Below are positions 45,234 through 54,673 of a stretch of 64,000 nt of DNA, piece by piece (the first letter of the stretch is position 1; each line of letters begins with the position of its first letter). The position numbers were made by a program, and so were the translations under genes. The notes below the pieces were generated by a model. It ran no database searches. It saw only the letters and a program-made list of their open reading frames with translations, and had not been told where the DNA came from. The stretch spans positions 526,501 to 590,500 of the forward strand of contig NZ_CP009286.1 of assembly GCF_000758685.1 (NCBI RefSeq), in the 5' to 3' direction. The DNA is from Paenibacillus stellifer. Its GTDB lineage: Bacteria > Bacillota > Bacilli > Paenibacillales > Paenibacillaceae.

Positions 45234-45959
45234 CAGCTTCACTCTCCTGTCTCGGTAACACAAGCAGCGGATCGCCCGGCGGCGATCCGCTGCTGCTCTC
45301 TATAACCATATGAGCCTGCAGGACAAAGTATGAGCGGACCTTCGCCTCTTCGGCATTACGATAGGACTGGGATGATAACTGCTCCGTCAGCCGGCGGAGG
45401 TGCTTCCAGCGGGCTGTCCGGTTCCCGGCCCGGCTGTGATGACGGCTCCCTCCAGCCGATGGACTCGGGGCAATAGCTGAGTCTGCCTAATCACCGAGCC
45501 CTTCGCTATGGACATCGAGCCGCTACGGAGCGAAGCGCTGTGCATTGACTGGAACTTAAGGCGTTCTCGATGGTGTTAATTATCTAACTCTACCCCTTTT
45601 TGTTCCTGTAGAGAGATATTTCAATAGATTAACCTGGATTTTACCAAAATCCTCACAAAAAAAGCGTGAATGCTTCTCCATTCATGCTATAATGAAACAT
45701 ATGTTCGGTTGTTGTGATTATAAAAAAAATCCATCCGGGCATTTAGCAGGAAAGGTGGCAGTTGGGCTGGAATATGATACAATAAAACGATAAAGCCCCA
45801 AAGGAGTGATTCAGCTACTTGGCTTTTCGGGTAATTACAGTGTCAAGGCGGTTTTTACTGCCCGAAGCTCTCAGCCCAAATCGAGACGAACCTTCTTCAC
45901 CGACTTCGGAGTCGACTGATCCGGCCGTGTAGTCCGGTTACAGGCCTCAGGAGGAGAAT
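45234..45959. other. long gene-free leader region
   Basis: No gene of normal length. A TACAAT -10-like element sits at about 45777-45782 and a 38-codon TTG frame (45820-45936) with a distant AAAGGAGTG could be a leader peptide; both are weak. AT-rich from 45600 to 45790. Confidence 0.25.
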
Positions 45960-46274
45960 ATGCAGGTCTTCCGGGACATACTCTCCGGGACTTACCGTCC
46001 TGCATTTCGAAGTAACATCAGACTTTTCATCATGCATTCTCTACAACGGAGCATTCATTTTCAATGTTTTGGGAGGGAACTGATCATGGCAAGTAAAGGT
46101 CACAATGAAGTCAAGGAAAGTCTGCGGGAAATGACACGTATTTTCCAGCCCAAGGATCCCAAGAAATTTGTCAGAGAGTATGTGCGCAAGTACCGGATAA
46201 CGGGAGGATATGAGGAAGAGCTTACCATGGTCGTCGAGCACGAACTGGTCCGGATGAACTCATCCGTGTCCTAG
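45960..46274 (+). CDS. small hypothetical protein with two in-frame starts
   Basis: Two starts have good ribosome binding sites: ATG 45960 (AGGAGGAGA upstream; 104 aa) and ATG 46086 (GGGAGGGAACTG upstream; 62 aa). The part after the second start (MASKGHNEVKESLREMTRIF, KKFVREYVRKYRITGGYEEE) looks conserved and helical; the first 42 residues do not. The shorter form is the safer reading. Function unknown. Confidence 0.55.
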   Translation: MQVFRDILSGTYRPAFRSNIRLFIMHSLQRSIHFQCFGRELIMASKGHNEVKESLREMTRIFQPKDPKKFVREYVRKYRITGGYEEELTMVVEHELVRMNSSVS

Positions 46275-46321
46275 CCAACCCGGCTTTCGCAAATGAATCG
46301 CAAATGATATGAACATATTAT

Positions 46322-46362
46322 AAACCGTGATTTGCGAACGCCGCAAAGAACGGTTTTTTTGT
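46322..46362 (+). terminator. terminator after the small hypothetical gene
   Basis: AAACCGT (46322-46328) and ACGGTTT (46350-46356) plus inner TTGCG/CGCAA, followed by a T-run. The rest up to 46886 holds only a fragment on minus (46491-46610) that reads like the tail of a membrane protein, TALCNILNTVAALPVGITV, too little to call. Confidence 0.8.
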
Positions 46363-46886
46363 AATCCAATCCATATAAATGTCGATAAATGAAGAATGGA
46401 ATCCCATAATTGAGAACGCTTCACAGTTTACTTATATATGATACCGCTTTCTGTAATCGATTGCAATTGCTGAATTATCAAGACTTTAGCTTAATTAGAG
46501 CCTCCAGGCTGCAGCATGAAGACAGCATAGATCACCGTGATTCCGACAGGTAAAGCAGCGACTGTATTCAAAATATTGCATAACGCTGTAGCTCGTCCGG
46601 TTCTTCCGGTGCGGGAGCAGAAAGGCGGCATTGCAGAGGCAGAGAGCTTTTTTCGGAGGACAGATCTTCTTCGCTGGGGTTCGCTCCGGGATGAGGCGGA
46701 TGGGTGGAATCGTGGTCGGTGAAGTTCATTCAGGGGCGGATTTTGGCCTGCGCGCTTGCTTCTGTCTTTCATCACTGGTATAAAAAAGAGTACGGGCAAG
46801 TTGCCGCGGAACATCTCCGGAGAGCATTCCGGTGCAAAAACGCGCTGCCGACTTGTGCAACTGCCGGTGACTTTAGGAGGACGAAC

Positions 46887-47351
46887 ATGGATATTTTCAC
46901 CGTATTTCCGACGATCAGTACTGGATTTATCGTCATCAGCGCTGTGATGGTGGCCATCGGCTGGAGACTGATCATTCTGGGCAAGCGCAAAGCGCACAAG
47001 AAGGCGATGATCGCCGCCGCGATATTTGCTGTGCTGTTTTTTCTCGTGTACGCATCAAGAACCGTCTTTGTAGGGAACACCTCCTGGGGAGGGCCAGACG
47101 ACTTGTCGACCTTGTACCATGTGTTTCTGATCTTTCACATCGTTCTCGCAACGGTGGCTGCCGTATTCGGCATCACGACGCTGACGCTGGGCTTCAAGGC
47201 CAAGTACGCCAAGCATCGCAAATGGGGGCGGGTGACTTCGGTCATCTGGTTCATCACCGCCATAACGGGCACCGCGGTATATATACTGCTGTATCTGATG
47301 TATCCGGGCGGCCACACCAAGCCGGTGTGGGAAGTCATTTTGGGCGCTTAA
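46887..47351 (+). CDS. DUF420 membrane protein (YozB/CtaM-like)
   Basis: 154 residues from ATG 46887 (TTAGGAGGAC upstream). Four helices with conserved His in MVAIGWRLIILGKRKAHKKAM and LYHVFLIFHIVLATVAA, and KAKYAKHRKWGRVTSVIWFITAITG at the end. DUF420 proteins (YozB, CtaM) are needed for maturation of heme-copper oxidases. Followed directly by a terminator. Confidence 0.88.
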   Translation: MDIFTVFPTISTGFIVISAVMVAIGWRLIILGKRKAHKKAMIAAAIFAVLFFLVYASRTVFVGNTSWGGPDDLSTLYHVFLIFHIVLATVAAVFGITTLTLGFKAKYAKHRKWGRVTSVIWFITAITGTAVYILLYLMYPGGHTKPVWEVILGA

Positions 47352-47367
47352 GAGCGCCCTTTTTTTA
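47342..47367 (+). terminator. terminator of the DUF420 gene
   Basis: GGGCGC (47342-47347) pairs with GCGCCC (47354-47359), then 8 T; the hairpin includes the stop codon. Confidence 0.9.
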
Positions 47368-47386
47368 TTGTAGAAGGTATAGCTCC

Positions 47387-48643
47387 TTATTGGAATTTAT
47401 AATCCAGCGCTGCCTGCATGACGGGATCGACGCCTGCTCTAAAATCTTCGATGGTGGTGGGCACGGGGAGGTCGGGAGGGACTGCATCCTGTCCCAAATA
47501 CAACGGATTATGATACTCGGTTGTGCAGTAGTAAGCCGTCAATCCGGACGCCGGAAGCTTCAGCGGAAGGATGTTTCCCGGCTTGTTCGGGTCCCCGTTG
47601 GTCGGTTCGCCGACCAGTTTGGCATGGAACTCCGTGCGCAGCGTAATAGCGGCGAACATTGCCGATGATGCTGTATCCCGGCTGGTCAGCACAAGCATAT
47701 GGCGGACCAGCTCCGGATTTTGGGCCAAGCCCTCCAGCAGCGGCAGAAAGACGGCGGTATCCCCGCCGGAATTATTTCTCAAGTCGATAATCAGCCGGTC
47801 CACCGGCTGCTGCCGGGCCGTTTGTAGCATTTCTCCAGTGAACTGAAGCATGGAGAGGTTCTTGTCCTGCTCGCAGGAATTGTAGGCGATGTACATTGCT
47901 TTTGCCGAGGCTATATATTCGTACTGATAGTTGGAATCGCTCTGCCTGAAATTCTGCATGAACTGCTGCGCGGGCATGTATTCTGCAAATTCGGGCTTTA
48001 ACAGGTTGGCATCGGTCATCGTTTCAGCCTTAACCGCAATCGTCTGCCCATCCTCTTTCTTGAAGGTCAGCTCCACTTTCTCAGTGTCCTCTATAATGCG
48101 AAGTCCCTTAAGCACAGAAGGCAAACGGAGATACATAGGAGCTCCATCCAAAAAACCAACCTCGTTATCCCGCGAAATATCCTTCTTCAGCTTCTCCAGA
48201 ATTCGCGCCACCGGAACCCCTTCAATGGCGGTTAATTCGCTGTACAGAGTATCCCGGTACCCTGCCACGGTGCCTAACACATACACTTTACCCTCCTGGA
48301 TGTATAAATTGAACGGAAGAAGCGGCTCCCGAGTAAAAGCGAGAAAGGTATGAACCTGTCCCAATGAAGCCAGCGCTCCCGACAGTTCCAGCTTCACCTC
48401 ATCGTCGCTCCGGTACTTGGGAAGCTTGTCGATGATCGCCGTAATCCGCTCCCTGAAATCTTCAGCCAGCCGGGGATTTTGCTTCAGCGTAATTTCCTTC
48501 TCCGGGAACTCCCGCCGGACAAGCTCCAGATCGGACCTCCAATCGAGCTTTGGTCCCGTTTCACTGGAACAGGAGGCGAGAAGCGGCAGTAGGACAAGCA
48601 GAAGCACCGCGCAGAGAAGGAAATGAGGATAGCGATTGAACAT
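47387..48643 (-). CDS. S41-like protease-domain lipoprotein
   Basis: 418 residues with a lipoprotein signal (VLLPLLASC, Cys25). The C-terminal half has the tail-specific protease fold: VDRLIIDLRNNSGGDTAVFL (substrate-binding strand), then MLVLTSRDTASSAMFAAIT, where Ser-Ser is at the nucleophile place, and LVGEPTNGDPNKPG. No PDZ domain is obvious and the usual Lys is not visible, so activity is uncertain. Surface-located. Confidence 0.75.
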   Translation of the reverse strand: MFNRYPHFLLCAVLLLVLLPLLASCSSETGPKLDWRSDLELVRREFPEKEITLKQNPRLAEDFRERITAIIDKLPKYRSDDEVKLELSGALASLGQVHTFLAFTREPLLPFNLYIQEGKVYVLGTVAGYRDTLYSELTAIEGVPVARILEKLKKDISRDNEVGFLDGAPMYLRLPSVLKGLRIIEDTEKVELTFKKEDGQTIAVKAETMTDANLLKPEFAEYMPAQQFMQNFRQSDSNYQYEYIASAKAMYIAYNSCEQDKNLSMLQFTGEMLQTARQQPVDRLIIDLRNNSGGDTAVFLPLLEGLAQNPELVRHMLVLTSRDTASSAMFAAITLRTEFHAKLVGEPTNGDPNKPGNILPLKLPASGLTAYYCTTEYHNPLYLGQDAVPPDLPVPTTIEDFRAGVDPVMQAALDYKFQ

Positions 48644-48748
48644 GAATCTATTCCCCTTTACAGATATTGGATTTCACTTTGTTTATTATGCAGGCGGACC
48701 ATTCCTGAGGGCAAGTGGGGAAAATTAAATTTTTTTCCAAGGAAGGGA

Positions 48749-48784
48749 TTGACAATAGGGAGGCAGCTCTATACACTGTGTATA
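48749..48784 (+). promoter_or_regulatory. promoter with palindromic operator for the GntR/ABC operon
   Basis: TTGACA (48749-48754), 17-base spacer, TACACT (48772-48777). A perfect 15-base palindrome TATACAC T GTGTATA (48770-48784) covers the -10. Such sites are typical of YtrA-type GntR repressors, and the operon's second gene encodes one. Translation starts at 48848. Confidence 0.7.
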
Positions 48785-48847
48785 TAAATATAAACAGTAA
48801 GCACAGCACATTCGGATTTCGAATCTGTGCCAAAGGATGGATCGCCA

Positions 48848-49576
48848 ATGCAGACGTTGAAAGACTCCTGGTTTATACTGCGGGGAGATTACAGAGGCAA
48901 TAAAATGATGCTCCTGTTCCAGCTGCTCTTCTCCATTATCTTCATGGGATATCTCGGAGCGTTCGCCGCAATGACCATCAATGACTCCCTCAAGGCGGGC
49001 GAACGGATGGTGATTACCGATTATCTGCTGCTCGCACTGACGCCGGCTATCGGGTTCACCTACTGCCGCAATACGATGAAGTATTGGAGCACGAATTCGT
49101 ATACGAAGCTGTTGGCCTACCTGACTAGCCTGCCGATCCCGGTCCGCGTGATTCTCTGCAAAAGAAGGCTGCAGGCGCTGCTTACTTTCTTCTTCAACGG
49201 TCTGCTGTTCTTCGGTATTTTGTACGGTGTCGGTGTTCACCTGCGCGAGGCGCTATCCCTTCCTTCGTATCTCGTCTTCGCCCTTACCTGGACAGGGTAC
49301 GGAATCGTACTGACCGGACTCTACATTTACTTCGAATATACCGTCAGCGGCAAGGCCTATTTCTGGCTCGTGCTGCTGATGATGGTGGCGGCGCTCGGTG
49401 TCGCGCTGTTGATCCGTCTGGCCGGGGGCAACCTGCTGCTGTACACGGTATCGAATGCAAAATCGCATGGCTTCCTGTCACCTCTGATGTGGGGCGCTCT
49501 GCTCGGCGGAGGCCTCTCCCTGTGGCTGTTCTCCAGGCTGACGGTCTACCGGCTCAAGAGCCGAGACCTCGTATGA
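48848..49576 (+). CDS. ABC transporter membrane protein
   Basis: 242 residues from ATG 48848 (AAGGATGG upstream). Six or so membrane helices, a positively charged first loop (ILRGDYRGNKMM) and KRRLQALLTFFFNGLLFFGIL. It resembles the permease partners of YtrB-type ATPases. It should work with the ATPase at 50022. Ends ATGA-coupled to the GntR gene. Confidence 0.7.
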   Translation: MQTLKDSWFILRGDYRGNKMMLLFQLLFSIIFMGYLGAFAAMTINDSLKAGERMVITDYLLLALTPAIGFTYCRNTMKYWSTNSYTKLLAYLTSLPIPVRVILCKRRLQALLTFFFNGLLFFGILYGVGVHLREALSLPSYLVFALTWTGYGIVLTGLYIYFEYTVSGKAYFWLVLLMMVAALGVALLIRLAGGNLLLYTVSNAKSHGFLSPLMWGALLGGGLSLWLFSRLTVYRLKSRDLV

Positions 49577-50022
49577 TTTCCGCGGATATAGGGAAGGCGG
49601 TGAACGGAAAAATGCGAATACCGGTTCAGATCGATGAGAGCAGCGCGGAGCCGCTGTATCACCAGATTGAGACGCAGCTGAGGTCCCTCATCATCAGCGG
49701 GAACATCGCGGAGGGTACGCTGCTTCCGTCCATCCGGGAGTTCGCGGGGGATCTGAAGTGCAGCGTCATTACAGTTCGCCGGGTCTATCAGGATCTGGAG
49801 AACGAGGGGCTGCTTCGGACCCGGCAAGGCACCGGAACGTTCGTCTCCCATGTCGGAGACGGGGCAAGGGAGGGATTCAAGCTGGAGACGGTACAGAAAG
49901 CGCTGGAAGCGGCGGCGGAGACCGGATGGTCGGTGCAGTACGATGAGGCCGAGCTGGTCGCGCTCTTTCGGGATATTGTGAAGCGCAAATACGGAGGACG
50001 GAAAGCGGAGGGTGAGAGCTGA
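49573..50022 (+). CDS. YtrA-like GntR-family repressor
   Basis: 149 residues from the ATGA overlap at 49573; a start at 49612 (MRIPVQIDES) also fits the family. Winged helix: PLYHQIETQLRSLIISGNIA, LLPSIREFAGDLKCSVITVRRVYQDLENEG, LLRTRQGTGTFVS. No large effector domain, as in the YtrA subfamily that regulates ABC operons for envelope stress or antibiotics. It overlaps the ATPase gene by TGATG and probably binds the palindrome at 48770. Confidence 0.88.
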   Translation: MISADIGKAVNGKMRIPVQIDESSAEPLYHQIETQLRSLIISGNIAEGTLLPSIREFAGDLKCSVITVRRVYQDLENEGLLRTRQGTGTFVSHVGDGAREGFKLETVQKALEAAAETGWSVQYDEAELVALFRDIVKRKYGGRKAEGES

Positions 50023-50939
50023 TGGCGCAGATGGCGGCGGAGCTAAGGAACGTAACCAAGAAGCGGCGAACCAAGACGGTAGGCCCGCTTCATCTGGAGG
50101 TGCAGGAGGGCTATATTACCGCGCTGGTGGGACAGAACGGCTCCGGCAAAAGCACGCTTCTGCAGATGCTGTTGAAGCTGACGCATCCGGACGAAGGCGA
50201 GATCCGCTGGTTCGGCCAGAGCTTCGAAGGCGAGCTGCCGCTGCCGGTCCGGCAGAGCATCGCCTATGTGGCGGAGCATCCGATCCGGCAGGAGGACTAC
50301 TGGGGGCCGGAAGAAGCCGCCTGGTTCCGGAGCCGATGGTATCCGCAGTGGGACCAGGACTACTTCGAGAAGCTGATGAATACCTTCGAGGTGCCGAGAG
50401 GACAGAAGCTTGGGAAGATGTCCAAGGGTGAGCGCCGCAAGTTCGAAATCGCCGCCGCCCTTGCCGCAGGCCCGAAGCTGCTGCTGCTCGACGAGCCCTC
50501 CTCCGGCCTCGATCCCTTCGCCTGGAAAGCGATGATCGAGATTCTGCAGAGCTACATGGACGAAAGGCAGGCCGCGATTCTGATCTCCACCCATATTGTG
50601 GAGGAGGTGCGGCGGCTGGCCGATTATATCGCCCTGCTGCATCAGGGCAGGCTGCTCGGGATTATGGAGAAGGACGCTCTCCTGGGGGCGTGGACCGAGG
50701 TCTGGATCTCCGCCCATGACGAGGAGGAGCTCCAGGGAATCGCCGCTGAGCTGCCGGATGCCTTCCGGCCAGTCATGGGAGCTCCGGGAACCGCTTCTCT
50801 ACTGACCTCCCGGCTTCCGGATTTGGAGAAACGCCTGACGGATTTGAACGTAAAGGTATTCAGAAGCCGCAGCCTGGATTTGGAAGAAAGCTTGGAGCTT
50901 TGGATCAAGGGATACACCCCGAAGGACATGGATGCGTAA
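50022..50939 (+). CDS. ABC transporter ATPase (YtrB-like)
   Basis: 305 residues. Walker A GQNGSGKST, signature variant MSKGERRKFE, Walker B LLLLDEPSSGLDP, H-loop STHIVEEV. The C-terminal ~90 residues follow the pattern of YtrB/EcsA-type ATPases. Works with the first permease of the operon. Overlaps the GntR gene. Confidence 0.9.
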   Translation: MAQMAAELRNVTKKRRTKTVGPLHLEVQEGYITALVGQNGSGKSTLLQMLLKLTHPDEGEIRWFGQSFEGELPLPVRQSIAYVAEHPIRQEDYWGPEEAAWFRSRWYPQWDQDYFEKLMNTFEVPRGQKLGKMSKGERRKFEIAAALAAGPKLLLLDEPSSGLDPFAWKAMIEILQSYMDERQAAILISTHIVEEVRRLADYIALLHQGRLLGIMEKDALLGAWTEVWISAHDEEELQGIAAELPDAFRPVMGAPGTASLLTSRLPDLEKRLTDLNVKVFRSRSLDLEESLELWIKGYTPKDMDA

Positions 50940-50957
50940 GGAGAGGAGACAAGGACG

Positions 50958-51860
50958 ATGGAAGCATTGAAACTGGAAGGTGTTGTGAAGCAGTACGGCG
51001 ACAAAACGGCGGTGAACGGAATCAGCCTTGGCGTGGAGCAGGGTGAGATTTACGGACTGCTCGGAGCCAACGGCGCGGGCAAGACGACGACAATGCGGAT
51101 GGTACTTGGCTTGATTTATCCCGACGGCGGCTCGATCCGGTATAACGACAAGCCGTTCAGCAGCGAGCTTCAGTCGATTATGGGCTATCTGCCCGAGGAG
51201 AGAGGGCTGTACCCGAAGGTGAAGGTCAGCGAACAGATCGTCTATCTGGCTCGTCTGCGCGGCATGTCCGCGGCCGAAGCGGACCAAAGCCTGCGCTACT
51301 GGCTGGACCGTTTTGAAGTACCCGAGTACTACAACAAGAAGATCGAGGAGCTGTCCAAGGGCAATCAGCAGAAAATGGGCTTCATCGCCGCCGTGGTTCA
51401 TAAGCCGCAGATTCTGATTCTGGACGAGGCCTTCAGTGGTCTTGATCCCGTCAATGTCGAACTGCTCAAGGATACGGTCAAAGAGCTGCGTGATCAGGGA
51501 ACGAGCATTCTGTTCTCCACCCACCGGATGGAGCATGTGGAGGAGCTGTGCCGGCATATCACCATTCTGGACCGGTCGAACACGGTCGTGCAGGGCGATA
51601 TCCGCGAAATTAAGAAGGGCTATCCGAGGGAAGAAGTATTCCTGAGGACTTCGGGAGAAGTGGACGGCCTCGGCGGCATCCCCGGCGTAACCGCCGTGGA
51701 GCGGAAGGAGAGCGGATACACGGTGCGGATCGCCGATGTCACGGCTGCACAGCTTGTGTTGCGGAAGGCGCTGGAGCAGGGCGAGATCGAGCATTTCGAA
51801 ATCAAGGAGCCGACGCTTAACCAAATCTTTATCAAGGCGGTGGGTGAATCTCATGAATAA
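50958..51860 (+). CDS. ABC transporter ATPase (NatA/YhaQ-like)
   Basis: 300 residues, RBS GGAGAGG. Walker A GANGAGKTT, signature LSKGNQQKM, Walker B ILILDEAFSGLDPVN (DEAF instead of DEPF/DEPT), H-loop STHRMEHVEEL. The C-terminal domain resembles YhaQ. Its partner permease starts 8 bases before its end. Sodium or drug export is typical of the group. Confidence 0.9.
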   Translation: MEALKLEGVVKQYGDKTAVNGISLGVEQGEIYGLLGANGAGKTTTMRMVLGLIYPDGGSIRYNDKPFSSELQSIMGYLPEERGLYPKVKVSEQIVYLARLRGMSAAEADQSLRYWLDRFEVPEYYNKKIEELSKGNQQKMGFIAAVVHKPQILILDEAFSGLDPVNVELLKDTVKELRDQGTSILFSTHRMEHVEELCRHITILDRSNTVVQGDIREIKKGYPREEVFLRTSGEVDGLGGIPGVTAVERKESGYTVRIADVTAAQLVLRKALEQGEIEHFEIKEPTLNQIFIKAVGESHE

Positions 51861-53121
51861 AATGGGGACGATTATCGGGTTCACGTTCAAGAATAAGGTT
51901 AGAACGAAATCTTTTCTGATAACAACGCTGATTCTGGTCATTTTGCTAAGCATCGGGATGAATATCCCTTATCTGATCAAAGCGTTTCAAGGCGACGATG
52001 CGAACAGCTCGGGCTTGTCCATCGGCGTCGTGGCGGAGAGCGGAAGCCGTGCCACTGAGCTGCTTCAGAATTATGCCCAGCAGTCGGATACGGGCGCGAA
52101 GATCACGGTGTATCCAAGTGCTGACGATGCCGGTCTGAAGAAGGCGATGCAGGACGGACAGACGGACGGCTACCTGACCTTCACGGAGCAGGGGGGAGCC
52201 GGACTCTCGTCGGCCGTCTACCATTCCTCGGGCAGCGGCTCCAAGGCGCAGAGCTTCCTGCAGACCGCTCTCCAGCAGATCAACGCGCAGCTTATCGCCG
52301 GAGACAAGCTGACGGCGGAGCAGATCGCCGCGATGAACGCTCCGATCAGCCTTGGCATGGAGAAGATTAATGCCGACGGAGGGGAAGCGGCCGATGAGTC
52401 GCACCCGATCATCAACTATGTGCTTGTCTACTGCCTGCTGATTCTCTTCTTCATGTCGATCATGATGACTGGCAATATGATCTCGGCGGAAGTCACTTCG
52501 GAGAAGAGCTCCCGCATCATGGAAATTCTGATTACTAGCGCTGCGCCGCTGGCACAAATGTTCGGCAAGGTGATCGGCATTTTCCTGGTTGGCCTCATAC
52601 AGATCGTGATCATCGCGGCAGCTGTTGCCGCCAACCTGCTGCTGCCTCATAACGCGGACGTGCTGAAGGATTTCAATCTCGACCTCGGCCAGCTCAGCGT
52701 CAGCCTGCTCGTCTACGGTCTGATCCTTTATATTCTCGGCTACTTCCTGTACGCGCTGATGTATGCCGCCGTTGGCTCCATCGTGAGCCGCACCGAGGAT
52801 CTTGGCCAGGCGGTCATGCCGATCATGATGCTCGGCTTCGTGAACTTCTACGTGCCGCTGTTCAGTATTTCGGCCCCTAACACGATGCTCGTCAAAGTTG
52901 CAAGCTATGTGCCGTTCACTTCTCCGCTCAGCATGCTGCTGCGCATCGGCGTCGGCGACGTCGCCTTCTGGGAAATCGCCTTGTCGCTGCTGATTCTGCT
53001 GGTCACCTGCTTCGGAATGGGCTGGCTTGCCGCCAAGATCTACCGCACCGGCGTCCTTATGTACGGCAAGCGCCCGAGCATCAAGGAGCTGCGCAAGGCA
53101 ATGAAGGCTTACAAAATTTAA
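51853..53121 (+). CDS. ABC-2 type permease (NatB/YhaP-like)
   Basis: 422 residues from ATG 51853. First helix MGTIIGFTFKNKVRTKSFLIT, a ~150-residue extracytoplasmic domain (~45-200), then five or six helices with the motif EVTSEKSSRIMEILITSAAPLAQMFGK at the coupling loop. This architecture is NatB/YhaP. Function: export of a cation or small molecule, or envelope stress response. Confidence 0.88.
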   Translation: MNKMGTIIGFTFKNKVRTKSFLITTLILVILLSIGMNIPYLIKAFQGDDANSSGLSIGVVAESGSRATELLQNYAQQSDTGAKITVYPSADDAGLKKAMQDGQTDGYLTFTEQGGAGLSSAVYHSSGSGSKAQSFLQTALQQINAQLIAGDKLTAEQIAAMNAPISLGMEKINADGGEAADESHPIINYVLVYCLLILFFMSIMMTGNMISAEVTSEKSSRIMEILITSAAPLAQMFGKVIGIFLVGLIQIVIIAAAVAANLLLPHNADVLKDFNLDLGQLSVSLLVYGLILYILGYFLYALMYAAVGSIVSRTEDLGQAVMPIMMLGFVNFYVPLFSISAPNTMLVKVASYVPFTSPLSMLLRIGVGDVAFWEIALSLLILLVTCFGMGWLAAKIYRTGVLMYGKRPSIKELRKAMKAYKI

Positions 53122-53133
53122 GGAGTGGGAATA

Positions 53134-53328
53134 ATGGATAAAAAACAGCAACACAATGTAGGCATGCTGTTCTTAGCCTCTTTTTCCTTGCTCACAGTGA
53201 GCCGCTATTTTCCTGCTAATGGAAGTACTCTGCTGGATTTCACGCAAGGAATTCTAGCCGGTGTAGGCATAGGCGGAATGGTGATGACAATCGTAACTTT
53301 CGGTAGATATTATAAGCGCAGCCATTAA
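53134..53328 (+). CDS. 64-aa membrane protein
   Basis: ATG 53134 follows GGAGTGGG. Two helices (VGMLFLASFSLLTVSRYF; ILAGVGIGGMVMTIVTF) and a basic end (GRYYKRSH). Last gene of the ABC operon, 12 bases after the permease, followed by a terminator. Possibly an accessory subunit; otherwise unknown. Confidence 0.6.
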   Translation: MDKKQQHNVGMLFLASFSLLTVSRYFPANGSTLLDFTQGILAGVGIGGMVMTIVTFGRYYKRSH

Positions 53329-53367
53329 GGCAGGGTTCTGCTGCAGAGCTTAATATAGTTGATTGAC

Positions 53368-53402
53368 AGGCTCATCCGTGGTTGAAACGGGTGAGCCTTT
53401 TT
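53368..53402 (+). terminator. terminator of the GntR/ABC operon
   Basis: AGGCTCATCCG (53368-53378) pairs with CGGGTGAGCCT (53388-53398; one wobble), then TTTT. Confidence 0.85.
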
Positions 53403-53419
53403 GATGCACCGTTACATGC

Positions 53420-54673
53420 TCAAAGCTTTCGGATCGGCGTGATCAGTGCGATGACTACCTCCAGGATTTTGGCACCTGCTGCTACAGCGAATACCGCTCG
53501 CGGATCGGTCCATTCCGACAGGGCGGCTCCGGACATCGCTCCCAAGGGCATGGCCAAACGGGTCAGCATTCTGGAGAAGCCAAGCACCCGTCCGATCATA
53601 TCGGATGGAATGGTCTCTTGGCGTACGGAGGTGACAATCGTATTCCAGGCAACGTTGCAGACCGTGACCGCGAAAAATGCGATCCCGGGAGCAAGCCAGA
53701 AATGACTGACCGAAGCAAAAAGGAAACCGACCGTTCCGATTCCCAGCAGCACTGGGATCAATGTGCCCCTGCGGAACCGACTCTCCAGCGGAACGGCCAG
53801 AATGCTTCCGATGATGCCTCCAAATCCAAGCAGGGTATAGTTAATGCTGCTCTGCTGGGTATTCAGATGGAGAGTGTTCAGCAGGTAGAACATCAACACG
53901 CCGAAAGCCGCGCTGTAGCCGAAGTTACCAATCATCGCCTGGAAGGAGAAGGAGAGATTAATTTTGGAATGGATGAGCCATTTGAAGCCTTCCCCGATGT
54001 CTTTGAAAATCTGCGGCAGACTGGCCATCGGCTTGGGCTTGCTAAAGCTTGGCATAAGCATCAGAACGACGAGTGTTCCCGCGAATGATACAGCATCGAT
54101 CCACAGCGTGTTGAATCCCCCGACGGCTACGATAATCACGCCGGCAAGCAGCGGTCCCGCCAGCTCCGCGATTTGATTGCTCAACTGGTAGGAGGCGTTA
54201 GCCCGCGTCAATTGTTTGGGTGCCAGCGAAGGGATAATGGCAACGATGGAAACGTCGAACATCAGTGAAAGTATGGTGAGCACGAAGGAAATCGCGTAAA
54301 GATGCCACAACTGCAGAACTCCACCAAAGTGCAGCAGGGGGATCAGCCCGACGAGCAGCGCTCTGGAGCTATCGGTAATGATCATCAGCTTTTTTCGTTC
54401 CCATCGGTCGACCATACTGCCCACAACCGGCCCGAACAAGACGATCGGCAGAACGCTCACCGCATACATGGACCCCATCACGATACTGGATTGGGTTAAT
54501 TTGTAGGAGATCCAGGGAATGGCGAAAGAAAACAGGGAATCCCCCAATCTGGAAATGAACATCCCCATCAGAAACCGGATATAGGAGAGGGGCAATTCCA
54601 GAAGCGTATGCGCTGGAACCGCCTGCTCATCCGTCTCAGGCTGCAGGGGTGAAGACGTACTTGAATTTGGCAC
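53420..54673 (-). CDS. MFS exporter (macrolide-efflux-like, MFS_3)
   Basis: 417 residues. Twelve helices; FISRLGDSLFSFAIPWISY, VVGSMVDRWERKKLMI (motif A) and VTSVRQETIPSDMIGRVLGFSRMLTRLAMPLGAM mark the MFS_3/macrolide-efflux group. Probably a drug or siderophore exporter. A monocistronic minus gene without a clear RBS (ATG 54673 is preceded by weak GGTTAAT). Confidence 0.82.
   Translation of the reverse strand: MPNSSTSSPLQPETDEQAVPAHTLLELPLSYIRFLMGMFISRLGDSLFSFAIPWISYKLTQSSIVMGSMYAVSVLPIVLFGPVVGSMVDRWERKKLMIITDSSRALLVGLIPLLHFGGVLQLWHLYAISFVLTILSLMFDVSIVAIIPSLAPKQLTRANASYQLSNQIAELAGPLLAGVIIVAVGGFNTLWIDAVSFAGTLVVLMLMPSFSKPKPMASLPQIFKDIGEGFKWLIHSKINLSFSFQAMIGNFGYSAAFGVLMFYLLNTLHLNTQQSSINYTLLGFGGIIGSILAVPLESRFRRGTLIPVLLGIGTVGFLFASVSHFWLAPGIAFFAVTVCNVAWNTIVTSVRQETIPSDMIGRVLGFSRMLTRLAMPLGAMSGAALSEWTDPRAVFAVAAGAKILEVVIALITPIRKL

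Noticed and set aside
45800..45955. A riboswitch in the leader of the small gene at 45960
   Set aside because: I compared by eye with cobalamin, SAM, T-box, M-box and GEMM cores and found no match.
46491..46997. 168-codon minus frame
   Set aside because: Most of it overlaps the + DUF420 gene and is of low protein character; only the last ~35 codons resemble a membrane-protein tail, too little to call.
51946..53154. 402-codon minus frame opposite the ABC permease, and 50799-51953 opposite the ATPase
   Set aside because: No recognisable motifs; both are shadows of convincingly identified + genes.
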